A stretch of 64,000 nucleotides of DNA from Planococcus versutus (GCF_001186155.3 NZ_CP016540.2:2086001-2150000); one strand, 5' to 3'; numbered from the stretch's first letter, positions 39,953 to 50,310 are shown. Notes: generated from the sequence alone by a model not told the origin. A program made the numbers and translations.

Positions 39953-41605
39953 CTATTCTACAGCAAGTATAAATGGATATAGCGGTTGCTTGCCGTCATG
40001 GACTTCAACTTCCACTTCGTTATTTAACGACTCAATAAACTCCGCTAGTTTTTGTGCATCGGCAGCTGTCGCATCTTCTCCATAAAGAATAGTCACGATT
40101 TCAGCTTCGCTATCCACTAATTGTTTAGCAAGCTCTTCTGTCACATGTTCAAGTTTACTGTTGGAAACGACAATCTTCCCTTCAGAAATGCCCATGAAAT
40201 CATCTTTTTTAATTTTAATGCCATCAATTGATGTGTCACGAACAGCAAACGTTACTGAACCAGATTTCACATGTTTTGATGCACTTGTCATAGCAGTTTG
40301 GTTATCTTGGACTGAAGCATTGGGATTAAAAGCAAGCAAAGCAGACATTCCTTGAGGCACGTCTTTAGTTGGCACCACAGCTGCTTCAATATCAAGAAGC
40401 TCTGCTGCTTGCTCTGCAGCCATAATAATATTTTTGTTGTTAGGTAAAATTAATACGCGTTCTGCGCCAATAGATTTTACAGCATTAACAATGTCTTCTG
40501 TCGATGGATTCATCGTCTGACCACCTTCAATCACATACGAAGCACCAATACTGCGTAGCAATTCCCCGATTCCTTCGCCCATAGCAACCGTTACAACTGC
40601 ATACGGATAAACTGCTTGTGATTTGGTTTCAGTTTTATGGAAATCTTCACCGACAATATCAATATGCTGTTGACGCATATTTTCAATTTTCATACTGATC
40701 AAACTTCCATAATCTTGGCCATATGTAAGCACTTTCCCAGGCTCTTCTGAGTGGATATGAATTTTCGCCACTTCATCATCTGCGATAACCAATAAAGAGT
40801 CGCCATAATTACTTAAATCAGAACGGAATAAAGCTTCATTAAACTCCTTTTTGCCTACTTCAAATTTCACCATAAATTCTGTACAATAACCAAACTCAAT
40901 ATCGGCAGTATTCATGAAACCTGCGATGGTTTTATGATGTTCAGCACTCACTAAATCTGACATTGAGTTGTGAGCATGTTTCTCTGGAAGTTCTTCACCT
41001 TTTAATGAAGCAAGGAAACCTTCATACACGTAAACAAGCCCTTGTCCCCCACTATCAACAACCCCTACTTCTTTTAACACGGGGAGTAAGTCGGGCGTAC
41101 GTTCTAAAGATGCTTTTGCTTCAGTCACTACAGTCTCGAACCAAACAATGATGTCCTTTTCTGTTTTCGCTGATTGCATGCCTTTAGCAGCCGCATCTTT
41201 TGCGACTGTCAAAATCGTACCTTCAACTGGTTTCATCACTGCTTTATATGCTGTTTCTACTCCATGTTGCAGAGCTTCAGCAAACGTAAGCACCGTCAAT
41301 TCTGATTCAGTGGCAATGTGCTTACCAAAGCCTCTAAAAAGTTGTGAAAGAATAACACCTGAGTTTCCACGAGCTCCCATTAATAAGCCTTTAGATAAAG
41401 CACTTGCGGTTTTACCGATGTGCGCTTCTGCTTGAGCTGTTGTTTCTTTTGCTCCAGAAGTCATCGATAAATTCATATTGGTTCCTGTATCTCCATCAGG
41501 AACCGGGAATACGTTTAATGCATCCACATAGTCTGCATTTTGAAAAAGATGGTGAGACCCCATCTGAACCATTTCTGCGAACTTCACGCCATTTAATGAC
41601 TTCAT
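39953..41605 (-). CDS. fakA: fatty acid kinase ATP-binding subunit FakA (DAK2/YloV family)
   Basis: Phosphorylates fatty acids held by FakB proteins so that exogenous fatty acids enter phospholipids via PlsX/PlsY. It has 550 residues. The N-terminal DhaL-type nucleotide domain (about 10-200) shows ALNVFPVPDGDTGTNMNLSM and GARGNSGVILSQLFRG; the middle and C-terminal domains include VYPYAVVTVAMGEGI, ILPNNKNIIMAA and end LYPFILAVE. It follows asp23 by 18 bases. No FakB gene is in the window. Confidence 0.95.
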   Translation of the reverse strand: MKSLNGVKFAEMVQMGSHHLFQNADYVDALNVFPVPDGDTGTNMNLSMTSGAKETTAQAEAHIGKTASALSKGLLMGARGNSGVILSQLFRGFGKHIATESELTVLTFAEALQHGVETAYKAVMKPVEGTILTVAKDAAAKGMQSAKTEKDIIVWFETVVTEAKASLERTPDLLPVLKEVGVVDSGGQGLVYVYEGFLASLKGEELPEKHAHNSMSDLVSAEHHKTIAGFMNTADIEFGYCTEFMVKFEVGKKEFNEALFRSDLSNYGDSLLVIADDEVAKIHIHSEEPGKVLTYGQDYGSLISMKIENMRQQHIDIVGEDFHKTETKSQAVYPYAVVTVAMGEGIGELLRSIGASYVIEGGQTMNPSTEDIVNAVKSIGAERVLILPNNKNIIMAAEQAAELLDIEAAVVPTKDVPQGMSALLAFNPNASVQDNQTAMTSASKHVKSGSVTFAVRDTSIDGIKIKKDDFMGISEGKIVVSNSKLEHVTEELAKQLVDSEAEIVTILYGEDATAADAQKLAEFIESLNNEVEVEVHDGKQPLYPFILAVE

Positions 41606-41623
41606 ATCTACTTCTTCCTCCTC

Positions 41624-41986
41624 TTACGGGTTCGTTACACGAACTCCCTGGACAAAAATATTTACTGCTTGTACTGACATACCCAATGTTTTTGTAATGG
41701 TGTATTTCACTTTAGATTGAACTTGATAAGCCACTTCGGAGATTTTCGTACCGTAGCTAATGATGACATACATATCGATGACCAAATCTGCATCTTCTTG
41801 GCGGACAATGACACCTTTTGCAAAATTTTCTTTGCGAAGTATATCTGTCAAGCCGTCACGTATTTGATGTTTTGTCGCCATACCTACAATACCGTAGCAT
41901 TCTATCGCTGCACCGCCTGCTATTTGAGCAATGACGTCATTTGAAATATCGATTTGACCATATTCGTTCTTTAATTCAATCGACAT
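41624..41986 (-). CDS. Asp23/Gls24 family envelope stress protein (YloU)
   Basis: Small protein of the alkaline-shock family, cytoplasmic, often membrane-associated. It has 120 residues. Family features: the N-terminal GQIDISNDVIAQIAGGAAIECYGIVGMA and the C-terminal VQAVNIFVQGVRV. Its pairing with fakA is conserved across Firmicutes. GGAGG precedes the ATG. Precise function in this organism is unknown. Confidence 0.93.
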   Translation of the reverse strand: MSIELKNEYGQIDISNDVIAQIAGGAAIECYGIVGMATKHQIRDGLTDILRKENFAKGVIVRQEDADLVIDMYVIISYGTKISEVAYQVQSKVKYTITKTLGMSVQAVNIFVQGVRVTNP

Positions 41987-42021
41987 TGAAATTCCTCCTT
42001 GAGTCCTATTTCACTCTTCTC

Positions 42022-42050
42022 ATTCTACCTTAAACCATTATAGATGAAAA
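42022..42050 (-). promoter_or_regulatory. candidate sigma-A promoter for asp23-fakA
   Basis: On the minus strand TTTTCA (-35) and TAGAAT (-10) are 17 bases apart, about 35 bases before the asp23 ATG. An alternative TATAAT nearby lacks a well-placed -35. Confidence 0.4.
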
Positions 42051-42101
42051 GCCACCGTTTTAAGGTGTAAAGGTTTTTTTCTTTAAAGACCTTGAATTAT
42101 A

Positions 42102-42131
42102 GTTGCAATGCGAATATGTCTGTGGTAAATT
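42102..42131 (+). promoter_or_regulatory. candidate sigma-A promoter for rpmB
   Basis: TTGCAA (-35) and TAAATT (-10) are 18 bases apart on the plus strand. The leader of about 70 bases may hold control elements, but I see none clearly. Confidence 0.5.
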
Positions 42132-42206
42132 ATTAAAGTATGTGAAACGAAAAACGAACTGAAATTCTACAATAATTTTCAGCTTCACTTGTGAGGAGGG
42201 ACTTAC

Positions 42207-42395
42207 ATGCCTAAAGTATGTGCAATTAGTGGACGTAAAGCTCGCGCCGGAAATGCCCGTTCGCACGCTATGAATTCGACAAAACGTACATGGGGAGCTA
42301 ACCTTCAAAAAGTTCGCATCCTTGTAGACGGTAAACCGAAACGTGTATGGGTTTCTGCAAGAGCAATGAAATCAGGAAAAGTTGAGCGTGTATAA
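42207..42395 (+). CDS. rpmB: 50S ribosomal protein L28
   Basis: Large-subunit ribosomal protein. It has 62 residues, typical of Bacillales, with the signature [23 protein letters not shown] and [25 protein letters not shown]. The first Cys is not part of a full zinc motif, so this is the zinc-free form. It is single and transcribed opposite to its neighbours. A GAGGAGGG site precedes the ATG. Confidence 0.98.
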   Translation: MPKVCAISGRKARAGNARSHAMNSTKRTWGANLQKVRILVDGKPKRVWVSARAMKSGKVERV

Positions 42396-42407
42396 TCGCT
42401 CATCGCT

Positions 42408-42445
42408 AATGCCGACACTGATTTAATCAGTTCGGCATTTTTTTC
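42408..42445 (+). terminator. intrinsic terminator after rpmB
   Basis: AATGCCGA..CTGA pairs with TCAG.TCGGCATT, followed by a run of seven T residues on the plus strand. Confidence 0.9.
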
Positions 42446-42455
42446 TTTGATCGAC

Positions 42456-42511
42456 TCAAAAGGACTGCCACAAAAGGTCATAACCATGACTTTGTGTGAC
42501 AGTCCTTTTGT
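42456..42511 (-). terminator. long terminator hairpin after thiN
   Basis: A stem of over 20 bp with a few mismatches (outer arms AAAAGGACTG / CAGTCCTTTT, inner TCAT / ATGA, 4-base loop). It faces the rpmB terminator and probably stops the gmk-to-thiN transcript from the minus strand. Confidence 0.8.
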
Positions 42512-42538
42512 ACTTCCAAAAAATTGACTACTTTCTCA

Positions 42539-43186
42539 TTATTTCTCTACATCTGAACTTTCCACCATTAAACAATGACCACTCCCAATTGTTACACTTC
42601 CCCGATTTAAAAGTTCATTGCTGACAAATCGTGTTGTGCCAAACGGAAGGTCTTCGTTAATCACGGGGTACATAAATCCTGTTAGCGTCAATCCTTCTAC
42701 TTTTTCTGCAAAAGGATAAAAAGATACATAATGGTAACGTGGATGTTTTGTAACTTCATGCGTACCTGAATTTAAAAAACGAATTTGGTTTTGATTGTTT
42801 AATAAGGTAAAACGCGTTGCAGGATACTCTTGCTGATATTTGTACATAATATGCAACACACTCATGTAATGGTCTAGACGACCACCAGTTACACCTGCTA
42901 GTATTACTTGCTTTGGCTCGTAGCTCATTGCCATTTCAAGTCCAAGCTCTGTATCCGATTGATCTTTTACTGACGGTGAACGTGCCAAATCTGGGAACAC
43001 TGAGCGTATCTGTTCATATTCTTCCGCAGTCACAGAGTCAAAATCTCCAACTGCAGCCACAGGGCGAATGCTTCGTTCGAGTAATGCGAGTGTTCCTGAA
43101 TCAACACCTATAAATAGTCCATCAGGAAAAAAAGAGAAATCCGGCAGTTCATCTGCCGGACCTCCTGCGATTAACATGATATTCAC
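42539..43186 (-). CDS. thiN: thiamine pyrophosphokinase
   Basis: Converts thiamine to thiamine pyrophosphate with ATP. It has 215 residues; N-terminal catalytic part with GVDSGTLALL, AVGDFDSVT, and SVKDQSDTELGLEMAM, then GVTGGRLDHYMSVLH; C-terminal thiamine-binding part. Start overlaps the rpe stop by 4 bases. It is last of the gmk-to-thiN operon. Confidence 0.95.
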   Translation of the reverse strand: MNIMLIAGGPADELPDFSFFPDGLFIGVDSGTLALLERSIRPVAAVGDFDSVTAEEYEQIRSVFPDLARSPSVKDQSDTELGLEMAMSYEPKQVILAGVTGGRLDHYMSVLHIMYKYQQEYPATRFTLLNNQNQIRFLNSGTHEVTKHPRYHYVSFYPFAEKVEGLTLTGFMYPVINEDLPFGTTRFVSNELLNRGSVTIGSGHCLMVESSDVEK

Positions 43187-43848
43187 GAAATCGCCTCTTC
43201 TCCCGCTTTCTTAATTGCTTGAAGTGCTTGCTTTCGGTCTTTTTTGCTATAGATAGCAGAACCTGCTACAAAAACAGTCGCACCAGCTTGTGCGCAAGCA
43301 ATAATAGTTTCTTCGTTAATACCACCGTCAATTTCAATTTCAATCGATAAATCCTTTTCTTTAATAATTTCAGCAAGTTGTTTTACTTTTGGCACGACCG
43401 AGTGAATGAATTTTTGTCCTCCAAAGCCGGGGTTTACAGTCATAAATAATACAAGGTCGATATCTTCAAGTACATGTTGAATGCTCTCAACTGGCGTGTG
43501 CGGATTTAATACAACACCAGGTTTGACACCGAATGAACGAATCAATTGAATCGTACGATGTAAATGAGGACAAGCTTCTACGTGCACTGTAATGTAATCA
43601 GCGCCTGCTTTGGCAAATTCTTCGATGTACAGGTCAGGATTTTCAATCATTAAATGAACATCCATGGGCAATTTTGTCAGTGGACGTATCGCATTTAACA
43701 CAACTGCTCCGAATGAAATGTTCGGAACAAAATGACCATCCATGACATCTACATGAATCCAATCCGCTCCTGCTTTTTCTACTTCTAACACTTCTTCTCC
43801 AAGTTTTGTGAAATCTGCTGCTAAAATAGACGGTGCAATTTTAATCAT
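43183..43848 (-). CDS. rpe: ribulose-phosphate 3-epimerase
   Basis: Interconverts ribulose-5-P and xylulose-5-P in the pentose phosphate pathway. It has 221 residues, TIM barrel. Metal and catalytic residues appear in KIAPSILAADF, WIHVDVMDGHFVPN, VHLMIENP, VNPGFGGQKF and EIDGGINEE. It overlaps rsgA by 8 bases. Confidence 0.98.
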   Translation of the reverse strand: MIKIAPSILAADFTKLGEEVLEVEKAGADWIHVDVMDGHFVPNISFGAVVLNAIRPLTKLPMDVHLMIENPDLYIEEFAKAGADYITVHVEACPHLHRTIQLIRSFGVKPGVVLNPHTPVESIQHVLEDIDLVLFMTVNPGFGGQKFIHSVVPKVKQLAEIIKEKDLSIEIEIDGGINEETIIACAQAGATVFVAGSAIYSKKDRKQALQAIKKAGEEAIS

Positions 43849-44737
43849 TTGAATACCTCGGCTTTCGGCTTATAATTTCTTCTAAAAACTTTAAGTAATG
43901 CTTATAACGATAAGCTGGGATTTCTTTTGTTTCAACTGCTGCTTTAATAGCACATTTAGGTTCGTTCAGGTGTAAACATTCTCGAAATTTACAAGCGTTA
44001 GAACGCACTGCAAATTCAGGGAAACAAGCAGACAATTCTTCTTTTTCCATCGTTTCAAAGTCAAACGAACTAAACCCAGGAGTGTCAGCCAAAAGACCTT
44101 TATTAACAGCGATCAATTCAACATGTCTTGTCGTATGCTTTCCACGATTTAACGCTTTGGAAATATCATCTGTTTTTAATTTTAACGAAGGCAAAATGGT
44201 GTTGAGCATCGTTGATTTTCCAACTCCGGATTGTCCAGCTAATACACTAATCTTTCCTTCAAGTACTGGCATTAACCGGTCCTTTAATGCGGGATCATCG
44301 ATAAATGTCGGAATCACTTCATATCCTATTTTTTCGTAATCTGCAATATAGTTTTTAATGTTCTCTTTTTCTGTTTCTTTTAATAAATCCATTTTTGTTA
44401 AGCAAATAATAGGTTGAATCGAATGGGCTTCTATTGCTGTTAGAAAACGATCCAAGAGCAAAGGATGAAAATCTGGTTGTTTAGCTGAAAATACCAAAAT
44501 AGCTTGGTCTACATTTGAAATAGGTGGTCGAATCAATTCATTTTTACGTTCATAGACATGTAAGATCGTTCCTTCTAACTCATGATCTGCCTTATAGTCA
44601 ACATAATCACCAACTAAAGGTGTGATTTGACGGTTACGAAAAACACCTCGTCCACGACATTGCGTATAACGCTCTCCATCTTCATCCAAAACATAGTAAA
44701 ATCCACTTAATGCTTTTCTGATTTGACCCTTTGGCAT
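43841..44737 (-). CDS. rsgA: small-subunit ribosome-biogenesis GTPase RsgA (YloQ/CpgA)
   Basis: Checks late 30S assembly. It has 298 residues: N-terminal OB-fold, permuted GTPase with CLTKMDLL (G4) before GQSGVGKSTMLN (G1) and DTPGFSSFDF (G3), then a C-terminal zinc finger (CKFRECLHLNEPKC). It follows prkC by 20 bases; in Bacillus this protein is a PrkC substrate, which suits the neighbourhood. Confidence 0.97.
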   Translation of the reverse strand: MPKGQIRKALSGFYYVLDEDGERYTQCRGRGVFRNRQITPLVGDYVDYKADHELEGTILHVYERKNELIRPPISNVDQAILVFSAKQPDFHPLLLDRFLTAIEAHSIQPIICLTKMDLLKETEKENIKNYIADYEKIGYEVIPTFIDDPALKDRLMPVLEGKISVLAGQSGVGKSTMLNTILPSLKLKTDDISKALNRGKHTTRHVELIAVNKGLLADTPGFSSFDFETMEKEELSACFPEFAVRSNACKFRECLHLNEPKCAIKAAVETKEIPAYRYKHYLKFLEEIISRKPRYSND

Positions 44738-44757
44738 CGTTTCACTCCTTTCGTTAT

Positions 44758-46731
44758 TTATTCCACTTCTGCATAATCAATCGTTTCTTCCAAAATAATA
44801 GTAGCGTCTCGGACAATTCGGTAAGAAGCGCTTTCGCCTTGTCCGATTTGAAGTTCAATACGGTGCGTTTTGTTTTCCGTAATCTTGAATTTTTCAGCCG
44901 GTTCTACCATGGTTTGTGTATTATCCTGCACATAAATTTGAATCGTTTGTTCGACCGGCTCTTCGCCTTCTTTAGCAGCCTCAGCTGGTTCATAAGGAAT
45001 TTCTATCGTATCAACGAAGGTTTTCATTGCTTGTTCTGCCATACCTGAAGATAAGGTAACTTCAATCGTACTACCGGCAACTAGTTGTTCTCCTGCAGCT
45101 GGAGTTTGTGACATCACTTTCCCCGCTTCGACTTTATCAGATGCTTGTTCAGAAATAATGCGAATATTAAAGCCTGAAGATCGGGCGTAATCATTTAAAT
45201 TTGCTTCGGTAAAGCCAGCTAAATTTTCTACAGCACGCATGTCTTTTCCTTTGCTAACGATAAATTCTACAGTTGTCTCACTAACGATTACTTCTTCTCC
45301 TGCTGCAGGTCGCTGATTTAAAATCGTACCTTCAGGTTCATCGGAAAATTCTTCTGTAGCGTTTGCTGGTTCAAAATTTTTCGTTACCAACTCTTTTGTA
45401 GCTTCTTCAAGAGTTGATCCTACGAAGTTGTTCATTTCAACTTTTTCTTTGCCTTTGCTAATAAACAGCTGAACTGCTGTTTCGCGGTCTCTCATTTTAC
45501 CGGCTTCTGGAATCGTCCGGATAATATGATTGCTAGCTATTTCTTCTGAAAATTCTTCCGTTTCTTCACCGACAGTAAAACCTGTAGCCTGGAGCTCTTC
45601 TATCGCTTCTGTTCGTTCCACTTCTGAAACGTCAGGCACCGCAACTTGTCTTGGTGCAAACAATCCAGGAAATGCGATTGCTTGAATCAGTCCAAGAACT
45701 AGAAGAAAAGCAAGAATGCCCACTACCCATGGCCATTTCTTTTTCTTCTTTTTCTCAGGAACTTTCTGTACTTTTTTCGCTTCGTTTAACGGCAACGGCA
45801 TCGTTTTTGTTTCTATCGGATCCATGGATGCTACTGAATTTTTTATCGCTGGCATCGCACGTGTAGCCCCTTCGTCAACAGGCACGACAAACTTTGGTTC
45901 ATTTAACCGTTCTGGCAACAATGCCGTCTCCAAATCTTCTTCCATTTCATCTGCCGATTGATAGCGATGTTCAATGTTTTTTGCTGTCGCTTTTAATACA
46001 ATGTTCTCCAAACTTTGAGGCAATGTTGGAACCGTTTCTCGCAAGGATGGCGTTTCTGTTTGCAAATGCTTTAATGCAATCGACACGGCTGATTCACCTG
46101 AAAATGGCAGTTTCCCTGTAATCAATTCATACATCACGATGCCAAGTGAATAAATATCAGATTTTTTATTAGCTGTGCCACCTCTGGCTTGTTCTGGCGA
46201 TAAATAATGCACAGTTCCTAACACTGAATTTGTTTGTGTATAGGAAGTCGCACTCAACGCCATCGCAATGCCAAAATCAGATATCTTCACATTGCCTTCA
46301 GCATCCATCAATACATTTTGCGGTTTAATGTCACGATGAACAATTTGGTTGTGATGGGCGTGAGCTAAAGCAGATGTCAATTGCCTCATGATCTCGACTG
46401 CCCGCTCAGACGAAACAGGTGAATGCTCGATTATGTATTCTTTTAAAGTTTCTCCTGGAACATATTCCATCACCAAATAATGAATCGAACCGTCTTCACC
46501 TACATCGAAAATATTGACAATATTCGGATGAGCCAAACTCGTAGTAGATAACGCTTCTCTTTGGAAGCGTCTACGCAGTTCTTCTTCATTCGAAAAATCA
46601 TAACGTAAAATTTTGATTGCGATGTCTCGGTCTAAAATGATGTCATGTGCCAAATAGACATTAGACATACCACCACTACCAATTAATTCTTTGATCTTGT
46701 AGCGTCCGTTGATATTTTTACCGATCAACAT
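44758..46731 (-). CDS. prkC: membrane Ser/Thr protein kinase with PASTA domains (PrkC)
   Basis: Senses muropeptides or lipid II outside and phosphorylates cytoplasmic targets. It has 657 residues. Kinase domain 1-270: GSGGMSNVYLA, catalytic Lys40, HRDIKPQNV (Asp134), DFG at 152-154. A Lys-rich stretch leads into one membrane segment (about 330-355). Three PASTA repeats follow (from about 360, 430 and 500) and a C-terminal domain. The start is 2 bases after the prpC stop. Confidence 0.97.
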   Translation of the reverse strand: MLIGKNINGRYKIKELIGSGGMSNVYLAHDIILDRDIAIKILRYDFSNEEELRRRFQREALSTTSLAHPNIVNIFDVGEDGSIHYLVMEYVPGETLKEYIIEHSPVSSERAVEIMRQLTSALAHAHHNQIVHRDIKPQNVLMDAEGNVKISDFGIAMALSATSYTQTNSVLGTVHYLSPEQARGGTANKKSDIYSLGIVMYELITGKLPFSGESAVSIALKHLQTETPSLRETVPTLPQSLENIVLKATAKNIEHRYQSADEMEEDLETALLPERLNEPKFVVPVDEGATRAMPAIKNSVASMDPIETKTMPLPLNEAKKVQKVPEKKKKKKWPWVVGILAFLLVLGLIQAIAFPGLFAPRQVAVPDVSEVERTEAIEELQATGFTVGEETEEFSEEIASNHIIRTIPEAGKMRDRETAVQLFISKGKEKVEMNNFVGSTLEEATKELVTKNFEPANATEEFSDEPEGTILNQRPAAGEEVIVSETTVEFIVSKGKDMRAVENLAGFTEANLNDYARSSGFNIRIISEQASDKVEAGKVMSQTPAAGEQLVAGSTIEVTLSSGMAEQAMKTFVDTIEIPYEPAEAAKEGEEPVEQTIQIYVQDNTQTMVEPAEKFKITENKTHRIELQIGQGESASYRIVRDATIILEETIDYAEVE

Positions 46732-46733
46732 GG

Positions 46734-47483
46734 TTACACCACCTCATCCAAAGACGATAAAAGAATTAACGAAATATTATCTTCGCCTCCAAGATCATTG
46801 GCTAACGTAATTAACTCTTGACCTTTTTGAGATAGAGGCGCACTAGCACGAACAATAGATGCAAGTTCTTCTTTTGGGATTTTATTGCTTAATCCATCTG
46901 AGCACATGAGCAAATAAGAAGCATCTACAAATGAAAAATCAATGATTTGTCTTTCTATCCCGGCTTCTGTTCCAAGTGCACGGACAATCCAATTTTTCTT
47001 TGGATGCGCTTCAGCTTCTTCTTGACTGATTTCTCCACTATCAACTAGGACGTTTACATAGGAATGGTCTCGTGTGATTTGTTGGATTGCATCGTTTATA
47101 AGATAAGCCCGGCTGTCACCAATATGACATAAAATACCTCCACTTCCTTCAATCAACGCTGCAATCAATGTCGTACCCATTCCTTTGCACTCAGAGTGTT
47201 TTGTAGCATGTTCAAAAACGTTTTGGTTGATTGTTTGAATGCGCTTAGAAAGCCATTCCCTTTTATTGTCGAGCGTGCGGAACTCTGTTTCATCGTCTTC
47301 TAAAAAATAACGACTCAATTGGTCCACTGTCATTTTACTAGCTACATCTCCAGCTTTATGACCACCCATTCCATCAGCGACAATTGCCAATATCAATCCA
47401 CTTGGCCGTTTTAATACCGCTACACTATCTTCGTTTACTGCCCGAACTTTTCCCATATCACTTTCAATAACATACTGAAACAA
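46734..47483 (-). CDS. prpC: PP2C-type protein phosphatase (PrpC/Stp)
   Basis: Removes phosphates added by PrkC. The TTG at 47483, about 7 bases after GGGGTG, gives 249 residues; another TTG at 47498 would put that site in the gene. Metal-binding motifs: ESDMGKVRAVNEDS, VADGMGGHKAGDVAS, GMGTTLIAAL, HIGDSRAYL, LLMCSDGLSNKI and GGEDNISLILL. In B. subtilis rlmN lies just upstream; here rsmB does. Confidence 0.95.
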   Translation of the reverse strand: MFQYVIESDMGKVRAVNEDSVAVLKRPSGLILAIVADGMGGHKAGDVASKMTVDQLSRYFLEDDETEFRTLDNKREWLSKRIQTINQNVFEHATKHSECKGMGTTLIAALIEGSGGILCHIGDSRAYLINDAIQQITRDHSYVNVLVDSGEISQEEAEAHPKKNWIVRALGTEAGIERQIIDFSFVDASYLLMCSDGLSNKIPKEELASIVRASAPLSQKGQELITLANDLGGEDNISLILLSSLDEVV

Positions 47484-47503
47484 ATCACGACACCCCAATC
47501 CCT

Positions 47504-48856
47504 TTAAACTGTTGCTGTCTTTTGGGTCTTTTTAAAAGCAGCGATAAAAAATCCGTCACTTTCATAATCTTGCGGAAACACTTGAACAAAACCTATATGT
47601 TTACTATTCATAGCTTTTGGCAATACAGCTTGAATGGTTTCCATCTCCGGATGCTCTTTTAAAAAACGTTCAGCTGTTCCTCTATTTTCAATCGCATCGA
47701 TCGTACATGTGCTATAAACGAGAATACCATCTTCTTTTAATACACGAGCAGCTTGGTCTAATAACTCAATTTGAATTTCTTGCAGACGGGCAAAGTCTTG
47801 CTCTTTTTTTGTGTATTTAATGTCTGGTTTACGTTTGATAACACCTAGTCCACTACACGGAGCATCCACCAGTACGCGATCGAATTTTTCTTCGCCAAAT
47901 TGCTCAACACTTTGTTTACCATCGCCGACGATTGTCTCAATAATAGTATGTCCAAGTCGTTTGGCATTTTCATCAATTAACTTTACTTTATGTTGGTGCA
48001 AGTCTAGTGCATATAAGGTTCCGCGATTATTCATTTTCTCAGCGATATGGGTTGTTTTTCCACCTGGCGCTGCACACATATCAAGCACTGCCATGTCTGG
48101 TTCAGCTTGCAGTGCATAGGCTGGAAGCATGGAACTTTCATCTTGAATAGTAATAAAGCCTTTTTCAAAAGTCATCGTACGAGCAGGTTGACCATTGGTA
48201 ACAATTAAGCATTCCGGAATCAACTTGCTCGGTACCGCTTTTAACTCTTCTGATTCAAGCATTTCAATAGCTTCTTCCACAGTCGCTCGGACAGTATTGA
48301 CACGCACCGTTTGAGATGGCGTTTTGTTGTTTTCAAGCGCCATTTCACGTGTTTTTTCCAATCCAAATTGCTCGGCCCATCTTCGGATCATCCATTCTGG
48401 ATGACTTGTTTCAATAGAAATTTTTTCATATGGATCACTTATCGTATTAAATGAACGAACGCCGTTTCTTTGCACCGAACGGAGCACGCCATTGACTACA
48501 GAAGCAACACCTCCGTGACCACGTCGTTTAGCGATTTCAACTGCTTCGTGAACAACTGCATGCGGTGGAATCCGATCTAAATAAACAATTTGATAAAGTG
48601 AAAGTCTTAGTAAAACTTTCACCCAAGGCTCGATTTTCCCTTTTAGATAAGGTTCTAAATAATAATCTAACGTCATTTGATGTTGCAAAGTACCGTACGT
48701 AATTTCCGTTAACAAGCCTTTGTTTTTAGTAGCAATCCCGAAACTTTCAATTGTTTGGTGAAGTAAAAGATTGCTATAAGCTTGTTTGTTTTCAACTGCC
48801 CACAGGATTGAAAAAGCGGCATCGCGCACATTGCCTTGAAGTTTTTTGTTTTTCAT
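47504..48856 (-). CDS. rsmB: 16S rRNA (cytosine967-C5)-methyltransferase
   Basis: Methylates C967 of 16S rRNA. It has 450 residues: N-terminal NusB-like domain (1-130), then a SAM methyltransferase with [16 protein letters not shown], catalytic Cys in [19 protein letters not shown] and the second Cys in LVYSTCTID. The start overlaps the fmt stop by 4 bases. Confidence 0.97.
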   Translation of the reverse strand: MKNKKLQGNVRDAAFSILWAVENKQAYSNLLLHQTIESFGIATKNKGLLTEITYGTLQHQMTLDYYLEPYLKGKIEPWVKVLLRLSLYQIVYLDRIPPHAVVHEAVEIAKRRGHGGVASVVNGVLRSVQRNGVRSFNTISDPYEKISIETSHPEWMIRRWAEQFGLEKTREMALENNKTPSQTVRVNTVRATVEEAIEMLESEELKAVPSKLIPECLIVTNGQPARTMTFEKGFITIQDESSMLPAYALQAEPDMAVLDMCAAPGGKTTHIAEKMNNRGTLYALDLHQHKVKLIDENAKRLGHTIIETIVGDGKQSVEQFGEEKFDRVLVDAPCSGLGVIKRKPDIKYTKKEQDFARLQEIQIELLDQAARVLKEDGILVYSTCTIDAIENRGTAERFLKEHPEMETIQAVLPKAMNSKHIGFVQVFPQDYESDGFFIAAFKKTQKTATV

Positions 48857-49785
48857 TCGAATAAATCTCCTACCTGGATTTTAGGTCCTTTTAAATACTC
48901 TTTTGCTGTCATGCGTTTTTTTCCAGCTGGTTGCAAGTCTGTAATTGCTAGTATGCCATCACCAGTTTGCACTAAAATGGCATCTTCAGTCGTGCTAACC
49001 ACTTGCCCTACTTGACCATTTTCAGTAGATGACGTTTTTTCTGTCCACCAAATTTTCATGTTGGCTTGATTAAAGCTGGTATATGCTACTGGCCATGGAT
49101 AGAGTCCACGCACTTGATTGTAAATCGCTCTAGCAGATTTTGACCAATCGATCCGCTCTTGCTCGCGCGAAATATTTCGCGCATACGTTACAAATTGCTC
49201 TTCTTGTGGAATTCGTTTGTTGGTGCCTTCAATAATGGATGGCAGTGTAGCTTTCAATAAATCGCATCCTGCACTACTCAACTTTTCAAACATACTACCA
49301 GTGTGATCTTGCTCTTTAATTGGCACGGTTACTTGCGAAATAATATCCCCTGCATCTAATCGGTCCACCATATACATAATGGTAACGCCCGTTTTATCTT
49401 GCCCATCAATAATGGCTTGATGAATTGGCGCCCCTCCACGATAAGCTGGCAATAGTGATGCGTGAACATTAATTGCGCCAAGTTTTGGTGCTTCCAATAG
49501 TTCACTTGGTAAAATTTGACCAAATGCTGCTGTCACAATCAAATCAGCCTGTAAATCTAGAACACGCTGAAGTTCTTCTTGGTTTTTTAACTTTTCTGGT
49601 TGATAAACAGGCAAACCAAGACGTATTGCTTCTTCTTTAACTGGAGTCGCCGTCATGACTTTTTTGCGACCTACAGGACGATCCGGCTGTGTAACGACAG
49701 AAACCACTTCATAGCCTTCTTCAATAAGCATTCGCAATATCGGTACTGAAAAGGCAGGCGTTCCCATAAATATAATTTTGGTCAA
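48853..49785 (-). CDS. fmt: methionyl-tRNA formyltransferase
   Basis: Formylates initiator Met-tRNA. It has 310 residues with the formyltransferase domain ([39 protein letters not shown] carrying the Asn/His pair, [10 protein letters not shown]) and a C-terminal tRNA-binding domain. It overlaps def by 4 bases; def removes the formyl group this enzyme adds. Confidence 0.98.
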   Translation of the reverse strand: MTKIIFMGTPAFSVPILRMLIEEGYEVVSVVTQPDRPVGRKKVMTATPVKEEAIRLGLPVYQPEKLKNQEELQRVLDLQADLIVTAAFGQILPSELLEAPKLGAINVHASLLPAYRGGAPIHQAIIDGQDKTGVTIMYMVDRLDAGDIISQVTVPIKEQDHTGSMFEKLSSAGCDLLKATLPSIIEGTNKRIPQEEQFVTYARNISREQERIDWSKSARAIYNQVRGLYPWPVAYTSFNQANMKIWWTEKTSSTENGQVGQVVSTTEDAILVQTGDGILAITDLQPAGKKRMTAKEYLKGPKIQVGDLFE

Positions 49786-50291
49786 ACCTGCTCCTCCTCT
49801 TTTTCTTGCTCACGAATCATTTCATCTAATTCTTCTTGTGTCACATATTTAGTGATTTTGCTAGTAAATAAAATACCATCTAAATGATCCATTTCATGTT
49901 GAATGGCACGAGCTTCATAGCCTTCTGCTTCTAACTCATACCACGAACCATCCCGTTCTTGTGCTTTGATTTTAATGTGATCAAAACGTTCTACTTCCCC
50001 GAAAATTCCTGGGAAACTTAAACAACCCTCAATATCGGTTTCAGTGCCTTCAAATAGCACCAATTCTGGATTGATCATTTCAATGGGCTCTTGGCCTTCT
50101 CTGAAATCAACAATCGCCACTCGCACTGTTTCGCCTACTTGAGGAGCAGCAATGCCAACTCCATCAGATTCAATCATTGTTTCGTGCATATCATCTAATA
50201 AAACCGACAATTTTTCATCAAAAACAGTTACTACTTGACAGGTTGTTTCTAATACCTTGTTTGGGTGTTTTACAATTATTCGAATTGACAT
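49782..50291 (-). CDS. def: peptide deformylase
   Basis: Removes the formyl group from new proteins. It has 169 residues. Motif 1 [10 protein letters not shown], motif 2 EGCLSFPG (metal Cys) and motif 3 QHEMDHLDG (metal His pair and Glu) are intact. Length and motifs match the type 1 enzyme (DefA-like). Confidence 0.97.
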   Translation of the reverse strand: MSIRIIVKHPNKVLETTCQVVTVFDEKLSVLLDDMHETMIESDGVGIAAPQVGETVRVAIVDFREGQEPIEMINPELVLFEGTETDIEGCLSFPGIFGEVERFDHIKIKAQERDGSWYELEAEGYEARAIQHEMDHLDGILFTSKITKYVTQEELDEMIREQEKEEEQV

Positions 50292-50310
50292 ATATGGTTC
50301 CTCTTTTCTT

